The notes: generated from the letters alone by a model not told the origin. DNA of 6,088 bases from Labilithrix luteola (GCA_026225435.1 JAMFST010001436.1:1-6088), one strand, 5' to 3'; positions 1 to 5,671 are shown, counted from the first letter of the stretch. A program made the numbers and translations.

Positions 1-1
1 C

Positions 2-382
2 CTGACCGGACCAACGATTCCGGACGACCTCACTGCTGTTGTTCACAGCCCGGTCTTCCTCGGTCGGCACGTCATCCTCGGCGCCGGGTCGATCGTCTTG
101 CCGCCTCCGCTGATCACACCCGACGTCCCGGCCGGCAAGGGGGCCAAGGGGGCGCGTCCGTCCGCGCGGCCTCCCGCAGGTGGTGCCCAGGCAGCTTCCC
201 CGCGCGATCTGGGCGCCGCTGCCACGCCGACTCCGGTCGCCGTCACGCCGCGTGCTCCGGCCGATCCGACCCCGGAACCGCCGCCGGCAGCGACGCCCCC
301 GCCCGCGCCGGCGCCTACTCCCGCTGCGAGCGCGACGTCCGCGACCTCGGGAGTGAAAATGCAGACCAGCTCCGGTCTCTGA
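2..382 (+). CDS. Partial (3' end): hexapeptide-repeat acyltransferase-like protein with Pro/Ala-rich tail
   Basis: The frame is open from the window edge to a TGA at 380-382, so the true start lies upstream and only about 126 residues are visible. The first ~35 residues include GPTIPDD and HSPVFLGRHVILGAGSIVLP. These resemble the last coils of left-handed beta-helix (hexapeptide) acyltransferases, where a line of the type 'PVxIGxxVxIGAGSxVLPGV' is typical; such enzymes usually O- or N-acetylate sugars or similar acceptors. Instead of the further coils expected after 'VLPGV', the chain runs into about 90 residues dominated by Pro, Ala and Thr, with stretches such as PEPPPAATPPPAPAPTP. I translated the other two + frames after residue 33 and found no helix continuation, so a simple frameshift is not evident. 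Codon use in the tail fits the neighbours. The acyltransferase call rests on a short fragment; acceptor and pathway are unknown. It ends 40 bp before hom. Confidence 0.5.
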   Translation: MTGPTIPDDLTAVVHSPVFLGRHVILGAGSIVLPPPLITPDVPAGKGAKGARPSARPPAGGAQAASPRDLGAAATPTPVAVTPRAPADPTPEPPPAATPPPAPAPTPAASATSATSGVKMQTSSGL

Positions 383-406
383 GGGGCGCGAATCCGCGCG
401 CGGTCG

Positions 407-415
407 TGCGATAAG
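407..415 (+). promoter_or_regulatory. Possible extended -10 element of hom
   Basis: TGCGATAAG matches the TGn extension and 4 of 6 positions of a sigma-70 -10 hexamer. It ends 7 nt before the hom ATG, which would place the transcription start at or next to the start codon. No convincing -35 hexamer is seen. The 40-bp gap before hom holds no Shine-Dalgarno sequence close to the ATG; the nearest purine run is at the preceding stop codon, over 30 nt away. The promoter call is weak and rests on this single element. Confidence 0.25.
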
Positions 416-422
416 ACCTCGC

Positions 423-1718
423 ATGACGAGTCCGGTGCGGGTCGCGATGCTCGGGTGCGGAACGGTGGGGAGCGGGGTGGCCCGTCTCCTGAAACGGAAC
501 GCCGCCGCCTACGAGGCGCGGGTCGGCGCTCCCCTGGAGCTGACCTCGGTGCTCACGCGCCGCGAGCACCCACGTCCGGCGGACCTCGCCGAGCTGCCCT
601 TCACCCGCGATCCGGAGAAGCTCTTCTCCGAGCACGCCTTCGACGTGGTCATCGAGGTGATGGGCGGGATCGACCCCTCGCACGGCTACGTGCGTCGCGC
701 GCTCGATCTCGGCATTCCCGTCATCACGGCGAACAAGATGCTCCTGGCGGTCCACGGCCCCGAGCTGCTCGCCCACGCCGTCAGCACCGGCGGCGATCTC
801 GCGTTCGAGGGGGCGGTCGGCGGCGGCATCCCCATCGTGCGCACGCTGCGCGACGCGCTCGCCAGCGACCGGATCGTGCGCCTGCGCGGGATCGTCAACG
901 GCACCTCGAACTACATCCTCACGCGCATGCGCGAGGGGCGGCTGTCGTTCGCCGAGGCGCTCGGCGCGGCGCAGGCGGCCGGGTACGCCGAGGCCGATCC
1001 GACGCTCGACGTCGGCGGCGGAGACGCGGCGCACAAGCTGGTGGTGCTGGCCATGCTCGCCTTCGGTGCCGAGGTGGATCACGACGCGGTCCCCACCGAC
1101 GGGATCACCGACGTGGAGCTGCTCGACCACGACATGGCGGCGCGCTTCGGGTTCGCGTTGAAGCACCTGGCGGTCGCCGAGCTCACGCCGACGCCGGGTG
1201 GGGGCGAGGCGACCTCGCTCGAGCTGCGCGTCCACCCGGCGCTGGTGCCGCTGGACGGCCCGCTGGCCAACGTGAACGGCGTGCTCAACGCCATCGAGCT
1301 CGAAGGCGAAGCGCTGGGGCCGTGCGTCCTGGTCGGACGCGGCGCGGGCGAGCAGGCGACGGCGGTGAGCGTCGTCGCCGATCTCCTCGACATCGCGCGC
1401 GCGCTGCGCGGAGGGGGGGCGCGGTCGGCGCGGTTGCCCCTGCGCAAGATGCCGCTGCGGCCCAGCGGGCAGGGGATCGCCCGCCACTACCTGCGCTTCC
1501 CGGTCTACGACCGCCCCGGCGTGCTCGCGCGCATCACCGGCGCGCTCGGCGAGGCGCGCGTCTCCATCGAGCAGATGGTGCAGCAGGGGCGCGGCGACAC
1601 CGTGCAGGTGGTCATGCTGACCCACGAGGCGGAGGTCGGCGACGTCCGCCGCGCGCTCGCGGAGATCGCCAAGGGGGACTACCTCGCGGGACCGGCGCGG
1701 AGCTTTCGCGTGGCTTGA
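423..1718 (+). CDS. hom: Homoserine dehydrogenase, monofunctional, with ACT domain
   Basis: The enzyme reduces L-aspartate 4-semialdehyde to L-homoserine with NAD(P)H in the cytosol, the branch step toward threonine and methionine. At 431 residues it has the usual length of the ACT-bearing monofunctional form. The N-terminal Rossmann domain has GCGTVGSGVA at residues 11-20, and the conserved ANK is at 103-105. The catalytic domain contains GAVGGGIPIV (130-139), GIVNGTSNYI (156-165) and the signature around AEADPTLDV. E190, D196, D201 and K205 have exactly the spacing of the catalytic acidic/Lys set described in yeast homoserine dehydrogenase. Residues ~355-430 form an ACT domain (FPVYDRPGVLARITGALGE), which usually mediates feedback inhibition by threonine. 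The start is chosen because the first ATG puts the glycine-rich loop at the normal distance from the N-terminus. There is no fused aspartokinase, and thrB or thrC is not adjacent. It converges with murI, with 9 bp between the stops. Confidence 0.97.
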   Translation: MTSPVRVAMLGCGTVGSGVARLLKRNAAAYEARVGAPLELTSVLTRREHPRPADLAELPFTRDPEKLFSEHAFDVVIEVMGGIDPSHGYVRRALDLGIPVITANKMLLAVHGPELLAHAVSTGGDLAFEGAVGGGIPIVRTLRDALASDRIVRLRGIVNGTSNYILTRMREGRLSFAEALGAAQAAGYAEADPTLDVGGGDAAHKLVVLAMLAFGAEVDHDAVPTDGITDVELLDHDMAARFGFALKHLAVAELTPTPGGGEATSLELRVHPALVPLDGPLANVNGVLNAIELEGEALGPCVLVGRGAGEQATAVSVVADLLDIARALRGGGARSARLPLRKMPLRPSGQGIARHYLRFPVYDRPGVLARITGALGEARVSIEQMVQQGRGDTVQVVMLTHEAEVGDVRRALAEIAKGDYLAGPARSFRVA

Positions 1719-1727
1719 AGGGGACGG

Positions 1728-2558
1728 CTACAGATCCACCAGCTCCACTTGATCGGCGTCGCCGCCGAGGAAGCGGTAGGCGATCTCGCCGAATGCGTTG
1801 GGGCGGTCGGTGACGAGGAGCGAGAGGCCACCGCGCGGCGAAGGCGCCCCGTTGGCGGCCGGTGCGCGGGCGAGGCCGCGGGTGGCGAGGAACACGGCGG
1901 TCGCCTCGGCGGCGGCGTGCGCCGTGTCGATGACGCGCGCGGCAGGACCGAGCAGGGCGGCGGTCTCCTCCTCGAGCAGCAGGCGCAGCAGCGGGTAGTG
2001 GGTGCAGCCGAGGACGACCACGTCGGCGCCGGCGTCGGCCAGCGGCTGGAGGTAGCGGCGCGCGGCCAGACGCGGGACCTCACCGTCGATCCAGCCTTCC
2101 TCGGCGAGCGGCACGAGCAGCGGTGCCGCCTGGCCGATCGTCTCGACCCGGGTGGAGAGCGCCGCGACCGCGCGCGGGTACGCTCCCGACGCGATGGTGC
2201 CGGCCGTCGCCAGCACGCCGATCTTGCCGAGCCGCGTGGCCGCCACCGCCGCCTCGGCGCCGGGCTCGATGACCCCGAGGATGGGGATGTCGAACTCCAC
2301 CCGCAGCCGCTCCGGCGCGACGGCGCTCACCGTGTTGCAGGCGATGACGATGGCCTTCACGCCGCGGCGAACCAGGTGCGACGCGCAGCCGATGGCGTAG
2401 CGGATGACGGTCGCCGCCCCCTTGGTGCCGTAGGGCACGCGTGCCGTGTCCCCGAGGTAGACGATGTCCTCTGCCGGCAGGCGCTCGCGCAACGCGCGGA
2501 CCACCGTGAGCCCGCCGAGGCCGGAGTCGAAGACACCGATGGCGCGGTCGTCGCTCAT
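1728..2558 (-). CDS. murI: Glutamate racemase
   Basis: This cytosolic, cofactor-independent racemase interconverts L- and D-glutamate, supplying D-Glu for peptidoglycan stem peptides. It has 276 residues, typical for the family. FDSGLGGLTV at residues 10-19 carries the conserved Asp11-Ser12 pair, VPYG is at 41-44, and the two catalytic cysteines sit in ACNT (C74) and GCTHYP (C185), with H187 next to the second. The Asp/Glu racemase two-lobe arrangement is intact and no key residue is missing. A short Ala/Pro/Gly-rich insert near residues 228-243 precedes the last strand and looks like a surface loop. The ATG overlaps the pyrB stop as ATGA, so translation is probably coupled to pyrB and the two share a transcript. 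No independent promoter is visible, since the start lies within the end of pyrB. Identification is secure; only the operon inference is indirect. Confidence 0.97.
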   Translation of the reverse strand: MSDDRAIGVFDSGLGGLTVVRALRERLPAEDIVYLGDTARVPYGTKGAATVIRYAIGCASHLVRRGVKAIVIACNTVSAVAPERLRVEFDIPILGVIEPGAEAAVAATRLGKIGVLATAGTIASGAYPRAVAALSTRVETIGQAAPLLVPLAEEGWIDGEVPRLAARRYLQPLADAGADVVVLGCTHYPLLRLLLEEETAALLGPAARVIDTAHAAAEATAVFLATRGLARAPAANGAPSPRGGLSLLVTDRPNAFGEIAYRFLGGDADQVELVDL

Positions 2559-3499
2559 GCGGCGGCCTCGAAGAGCGACTCGAGCACCGCCATGCGCACC
2601 GCCACGCCCGCCTCCACCTGCTCGAGGACCACGCTGCGCGCGCCGTCGGCCACGCCGCCCGCGAGCTCGACGCCGCGGTTGATGGGACCGGGGTGCATCA
2701 CCAGCACGCCGTCCGGAAGCGCCGCCGCGCGCGCCGCGGTGAGCCCGAAGGTGCGCGCGTACTCGGCCGTCGACGGGACCATCGACAGGCTCGCGAGGCG
2801 CTCGTTCTGGATGCGCAGCAGCATCACCGCGTCGACGCCGCGGATGGCCATGTCGAAGTCGTCGAACACCTCGATGTCGCCGGGGTGCGCGCCCAGCTCG
2901 TCCGCGGCGGCGGGGAGCAGCGTGCGCGGCGCGACGAAGTGGACCTTCGCCCCCATCTTGCCGAGGAGGAGGGCGTTGGAGCGCGCCACGCGCGAGTGGA
3001 GGATGTCGCCGCAGATGGCCACGCGCAGCCCCTCGATGCGACCCTTGTGCCGCCGCAGGGTGAGGGCGTCGAGGAGCGCCTGCGTCGGGTGCTCGTGCGC
3101 GCCGTCGCCGGCGTTGACCACGTGCAGCGGCGTGCGCCCGGCCACGAAGTGTGGCGCACCGGACGCGGGGTGGCGCATGACCAGCACGTCGGTGCCCATC
3201 GCCGCGAGGTTCTTCACCGTGTCGAGGAGCGTCTCCCCCTTGCTCACGCTCGAGGCCTGCGCGGCGACGTTGACCACGTCGGCGCCGAGGCGCTTGGCGG
3301 CGACCTCGAAGGACACCCGGGTGCGCGTGGAGGCCTCGAAGAAGAGGTTCACCACCGAGCGCCCGGCGAGCGCGCGGCTGGTGGCGATGGGGGCGGAGCT
3401 GGCCTTCGCCTCGCGCGCCGCGTTGAAATACGTGTCCGCGCGATCGAGCAAGCGGACGATGGCCTCACGGGAGAGCGCGTCGATTCCGAGCAGGTGCAC
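2555..3499 (-). CDS. pyrB: Aspartate carbamoyltransferase, catalytic chain
   Basis: It condenses carbamoyl phosphate with L-aspartate to N-carbamoyl-L-aspartate, the committed step of pyrimidine synthesis. With 314 residues it matches catalytic chains of about 305-315. Carbamoyl-phosphate residues are in FFEASTRTR (53-61, S57-T58-R59-T60-R61). The mobile loop SVSKGETLLDT (84-94) holds K87, MRHP is at 108-111 and HPTQ at 137-140. Aspartate-domain motifs are HSRVARSN (168-175), LLRIQNER (227-234) and HPGPINRGVE (269-278). The start is taken as GTG at 3497-3499 because it yields the family N-terminus (HLLGIDALSRE, like 'HLLSIDDLS'). The frame stays open far upstream, but that extension runs antisense to the Cys-rich gene and the FGE gene and resembles nothing. 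No Shine-Dalgarno sequence precedes the GTG. pyrI, pyrC and pyrR are not seen. It is followed by murI with a 4-nt overlap. Confidence 0.97.
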   Translation of the reverse strand: MHLLGIDALSREAIVRLLDRADTYFNAAREAKASSAPIATSRALAGRSVVNLFFEASTRTRVSFEVAAKRLGADVVNVAAQASSVSKGETLLDTVKNLAAMGTDVLVMRHPASGAPHFVAGRTPLHVVNAGDGAHEHPTQALLDALTLRRHKGRIEGLRVAICGDILHSRVARSNALLLGKMGAKVHFVAPRTLLPAAADELGAHPGDIEVFDDFDMAIRGVDAVMLLRIQNERLASLSMVPSTAEYARTFGLTAARAAALPDGVLVMHPGPINRGVELAGGVADGARSVVLEQVEAGVAVRMAVLESLFEAAA

Positions 3500-3575
3500 G
3501 CTTGCGGGAGTAGCACGAGACGGCGCGGCGGAGGCGGGAACGCGGGTTGCTGTAGGCTGCGACCAGGTAGGGGAG
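3500..3575. promoter_or_regulatory. Divergent intergenic region between pyrB and the Cys-rich/FGE operon
   Basis: These 76 bp separate two outward-facing start codons, so promoters for both units should lie here or just inside the neighbouring genes. On -, TGCTACTCC (3515-3507) is a poor extended -10 candidate ending 7 nt before the pyrB GTG. On +, TAGGCT (3553-3558) matches only the three most conserved -10 positions, and no -35 box is evident. AGG at 3565-3567 and the purine run AGGGGAG (3569-3575) touching the ATG give the Cys-rich gene a plausible ribosome binding site. No convincing operator, palindrome or riboswitch is visible. Confidence 0.35.
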
Positions 3576-3791
3576 ATGAAGCTCGAGAGCGCGACGAGTG
3601 AGGATGGCGACGAGGCATGCGACGCGCGCCGGCATGCGGCCGGGAAGCTGAGCGCCTGCATGGAGGACTGCTCCAAGAAATTTGCTTGCCGCGACCGGTG
3701 CCGCGCGCGCTTTCGCAGCCAGTGCCCCGGTGACCTCGAGGAGCACTGCCTCACCGGAAAGACCTGGCCCGGCGACGAGCCCGAGCCGTGA
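3576..3791 (+). CDS. Small Cys-rich protein (71 aa) with a CXAXR motif, coupled to an FGE homologue
   Basis: I do not recognise a family. The protein has seven cysteines (C15, C28, C32, C38, C42, C50, C58). Two CX3C pairs, ACMEDC and ACRDRC, are separated by five residues, a layout that could pair two helices through disulfides or bind a metal. The central part is basic and the ends are acidic. No signal peptide or membrane segment is visible, and no in-frame start exists upstream that would add one. CDARR (residues 15-19) fits the (C/S)-X-(P/A)-X-R core used by formylglycine-generating enzymes and is followed by HAAGK. Coding potential is supported by about 85% G/C at third positions, a purine-rich site before the ATG, and a GTGA stop/start overlap with the FGE homologue. 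That overlap suggests a joint function, with this protein as substrate, metal carrier or partner. The substrate role is inference; the reading frame itself is fairly well supported. Confidence 0.7.
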   Translation: MKLESATSEDGDEACDARRHAAGKLSACMEDCSKKFACRDRCRARFRSQCPGDLEEHCLTGKTWPGDEPEP

Positions 3792-4729
3792 GCGCGGCCC
3801 CGGGAGCGCTTGGCGCGGCGGCCGTCGGCCTCGTCGCCGCTTCGGCGCTCACCCTGGCGTCGTGGCGCCCGGTGTCTACCGGGCGCGTCCGCCTCGCCGG
3901 CGGCACCTTCGTCCAGGGGCATGACGACGGCGAACGCGACGACGAAGGGCCAGCCCACCTGGTCGCCGTCGCGCCCTTCACCATCGACGCGACGCTGGTC
4001 ACGCGCGCCGCCTTCGCGCGCTTCGTCGCCGACACCGGCTACGTCACGACCGCGGAGAAGCTCGGCTACGGGCTCGTCGCCGAGGAGGGGATGCTCGACT
4101 GGGAGTGGCAGCACGCGCCACACGGGACCTGGCGCCGCCCATTCCTCACCGAGACGGCCGACACGCGGGGCTTCCTCCGCGACGACGCTCCGGTGGTGAT
4201 GGTGAGCTGGGACGACGCCGTGGCCTACTGCGGCCACCAAGGGGCTCGCCTGCCCACCGAGGTGGAGTGGGAGTACGCCATGCGCGCCGGCTCGACCGGC
4301 AGCCGCTACCCGTGGGGAGACGAGGCGCTCCGCGAGCAGGACGGGCAGATGCGCCTCGCGCTCAACTACTGGCAGGGCAGCTCCCACGAGCACAACCGCC
4401 GTGACGACGGCTTCGTCTACGTCTCGCCGGTGCGCGCCTTCCCGCCGAACGCCTGGGGGCTCTACGACGCCGTCGGCAACGTCTGGCAGTGGACCGCCGA
4501 TCTGTACGACGCGCACGCCTACGAAGCGGCGGCCGAGCACCGACCGGCGCGGAGCTCGGTGGACGCGGTGCCCGTGCGACCGGGCCGCGAGAAGCGCGTC
4601 CTGCGCGGCGGCTCCTGGTGGTGCGGCGCCTGCACCTGCGAAGGGAACGGCCTGTTCTACCGAGGAAAGGCGGAGGCGCGCGCCCCCTTCAACAACAACG
4701 GCTTCCGCTGCGCCAGCTCCTCGAGCTGA
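3788..4729 (+). CDS. Formylglycine-generating enzyme (SUMF1/FGE-sulfatase) family protein with N-terminal hydrophobic segment
   Basis: True FGEs use copper and O2 to oxidise a Cys in a C-X-P-X-R-type motif to formylglycine. These 313 residues follow the family throughout: FVADTGYVTTAEKLG (79-93), TWRRP (114-118), VMVSWDDAVAYC (137-148), GARLPTEVEWEYA (152-164), YPWGDE (174-179), NYWQG (193-197), FPPNAWGLYDAVGNVWQW (218-235) and GFRC (305-308). In the active site, GGSWWCGACTC puts S276, C279 and C284 at the spacing of human S333, C336 and C341 (recalled numbering), and R292 falls at the place of R349. An extra C282 lies between the cysteines, and the two arginines that normally follow the second one are replaced (E285-G-N-G288). 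Residues ~5-25 are hydrophobic, suggesting export or a membrane anchor; a GTG at codon 29 (3872) is an alternative, cytosolic start. GTG 3788 is preferred because it overlaps the preceding stop. No sulfatase gene is in view. Catalytic activity is likely but unproven. Confidence 0.88.
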   Translation: MSAAPGALGAAAVGLVAASALTLASWRPVSTGRVRLAGGTFVQGHDDGERDDEGPAHLVAVAPFTIDATLVTRAAFARFVADTGYVTTAEKLGYGLVAEEGMLDWEWQHAPHGTWRRPFLTETADTRGFLRDDAPVVMVSWDDAVAYCGHQGARLPTEVEWEYAMRAGSTGSRYPWGDEALREQDGQMRLALNYWQGSSHEHNRRDDGFVYVSPVRAFPPNAWGLYDAVGNVWQWTADLYDAHAYEAAAEHRPARSSVDAVPVRPGREKRVLRGGSWWCGACTCEGNGLFYRGKAEARAPFNNNGFRCASSSS

Positions 4730-4750
4730 AGCTGCGGCGTCAGTTGAGGA
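4718..4750. terminator. Imperfect inverted repeat spanning both convergent stop codons, possible bidirectional terminator
   Basis: The arms TCCTCGAGCTGA (4718-4729) and TCAGTTGAGGA (4740-4750) can pair as TCCTC/GAGGA plus CTGA/TCAG around a small internal mismatch, with a 10-nt loop. The FGE stop codon (TGA, 4727-4729) and the complement of the rhomboid gene's stop codon (4740-4742) pair with each other inside the stem. No T-run follows on either strand, so it is not a canonical intrinsic terminator. The position between two convergent genes is what makes it plausible. Confidence 0.35.
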
Positions 4751-5609
4751 ATCGCTTGTCCTTCGGCTTGTCCTTGTCGTCGTCGAGTCCGCCGTACACC
4801 ACGTGGAGCGACGGGCCGCCGCTGCGCCGCGCCGAGCCCTTGGCGCTCGGGCCGCCGGCGCGCTTCAAGCCGTAGCTCGCGAGGTGCGCGCCGCCGCTCT
4901 GGCGGCGGAGCAGCGCGAGCTTCATGCGCAGGTAGATCGCGCGGAGCGGAGAAGGAGCGCCGGCGGGCAACCCGGCGAAGGCGAGTCCGACGAGGACACC
5001 ACCGAAAGGCGCGATGGGGCCGACGCTGCCGGCCATGCTGGGGAAGACCACCCCGAGCACGCAGTAGCCGAGGGTGATCCAGAGGAGTGTCTGCCCGCGG
5101 ATCGGCAGGACGAACATCAGGTTCACCCGCGCCTCGGCGTTCTGCACGGCCCAGGCGACGGCGGTGGCGGTGATGGCTGCGCCGGCGCCGAACATCATCG
5201 TCGGGTGGAGGACGCGCCAGGGGAGCGGGATGAGATCCGCGAGGACCGCCAGGGTGAAGCCGGCGACGATGCTGCCGATCACGAACGCGAGGAACCGAGC
5301 GCTCCCCCAGCGCCGCTCGAGATCGGTGGAGAGGAAGTAGAGCCCGATCAACGTGAAGAAGAGGTGGCCGAGCCCGGTGGGATCGGTCACGAAGCCCGCC
5401 GTCAGCAGCTGCCAGATTCGCCCGGCGAAGACCAGCGAAGGGAAGCAGGCGAGCAGCTCCAGGATCTGCGTCCCGTAGCTGCTGTACTCGTACAAAAGTG
5501 CGTTGAGGATGCCGAGCACCCCGATGACGATGAGCAACCCGCGCAGCGCCGGCCCGGGACGCGGCAGCCCGAGCGACGGTGACGAGCTTCCGTAACTGGA
5601 GGGGGGCAT
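4740..5609 (-). CDS. Rhomboid-fold integral membrane protein, probably catalytically inactive
   Basis: The 289-residue protein has about six or seven hydrophobic segments (~22-41, 56-73, 82-96, 105-124, 139-155, 172-190, 195-213), then a basic cytoplasmic-looking tail ending in a charged DDDKDKPKDK. HLFFTLIGLYFLSTDLERRWGSARFL (82-107) corresponds to the rhomboid TM2-loop region ('HxxxNxxxLxxxGxxlExxxGxxrfl'). Where active rhomboids have G-X-S-G, this chain reads GAGAAITA (141-148) with no serine. Where TM6 carries the catalytic His ('AHxGG'), it reads IAPFGG (199-204), with Pro in place of His. Both members of the Ser-His dyad are therefore missing, so proteolysis is unlikely; a binding or chaperone-like role, as in iRhoms or derlins, is possible. 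The ATG at 5609 is preceded by GAGGGGAG, 3 nt away, partly within a hairpin. It converges with the FGE gene and follows the partial gene on the same strand by 62 bp. Confidence 0.75.
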   Translation of the reverse strand: MPPSSYGSSSPSLGLPRPGPALRGLLIVIGVLGILNALLYEYSSYGTQILELLACFPSLVFAGRIWQLLTAGFVTDPTGLGHLFFTLIGLYFLSTDLERRWGSARFLAFVIGSIVAGFTLAVLADLIPLPWRVLHPTMMFGAGAAITATAVAWAVQNAEARVNLMFVLPIRGQTLLWITLGYCVLGVVFPSMAGSVGPIAPFGGVLVGLAFAGLPAGAPSPLRAIYLRMKLALLRRQSGGAHLASYGLKRAGGPSAKGSARRSGGPSLHVVYGGLDDDKDKPKDKRFLN

Positions 5610-5610
5610 G

Positions 5611-5647
5611 GGCTCCCCTCAGGGTAAGAGCCGCTGGCACACGCGGC
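5611..5647 (-). promoter_or_regulatory. Hairpin sequestering the ribosome binding site of the rhomboid-like gene, with an overlapping alternative stem
   Basis: Read on -, GGCTC-TTA-CCC-TGA-GGG-GAGCC (5632 to 5611) folds into an 8-bp stem with a 3-nt bulge and a 3-nt loop. Its 3' arm contains most of the Shine-Dalgarno sequence GAGGGGAG and ends one nucleotide before the ATG. Just upstream, GCCGC (5647-5643) can pair with GCGGC (5634-5630) around an 8-nt loop. The two stems share 5630-5632, so they exclude each other, an arrangement that could act as a simple RNA switch. Stems of this size also arise by chance in GC-rich DNA. Confidence 0.3.
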
Positions 5648-5671
5648 AAGGTGCGCGGCGGATCGAGACGA

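Noticed and set aside
98..382. Independent Pro/Ala-rich gene starting at TTG 98
   Set aside because: The frame continues open upstream to the window edge with recognisable acyltransferase-like sequence, and no ribosome binding site precedes the TTG.
1010..1023. DVGGGD in hom instead of the more common DVEGxD, as a lost catalytic residue
   Set aside because: The catalytic residues E190, D196, D201 and K205 are all present at canonical spacing; the changed position is variable in the family.
1411..1420. Run of G residues in hom as a phase-variation tract
   Set aside because: It is a single short G run coding for a Gly stretch in an essential-type biosynthetic gene, with no second indication of slippage.
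315..1625. 436-codon open frame on - antisense to hom
   Set aside because: His/Arg/Asp-rich composition typical of a GC-driven shadow frame; hom is intact on the other strand.
1699..1746. Spaced inverted repeat GGAGCT...AGCTCC with inner GTGG/CCAC around the hom/murI stops, as a terminator
   Set aside because: The arms are short and the internal loops large and asymmetric, with no T-run; not distinguishable from chance at this GC content.
1749..3575. Very long open frame on + running antisense to murI and pyrB into the small Cys-rich gene
   Set aside because: Its sequence is an Arg/Ala/Gly-rich shadow with no domain, while both genes on the opposite strand are complete and motif-rich. Only the part from ATG 3576 is accepted.
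3500..4540. N-terminal extension of the pyrB frame upstream of GTG 3499
   Set aside because: The extension is antisense to the Cys-rich and FGE genes, and the family N-terminus begins exactly at the GTG.
4401..5582. 393-codon open frame on + across the end of the FGE gene and antisense to the rhomboid-like gene
   Set aside because: It overlaps two well-supported genes and has low-complexity shadow composition.
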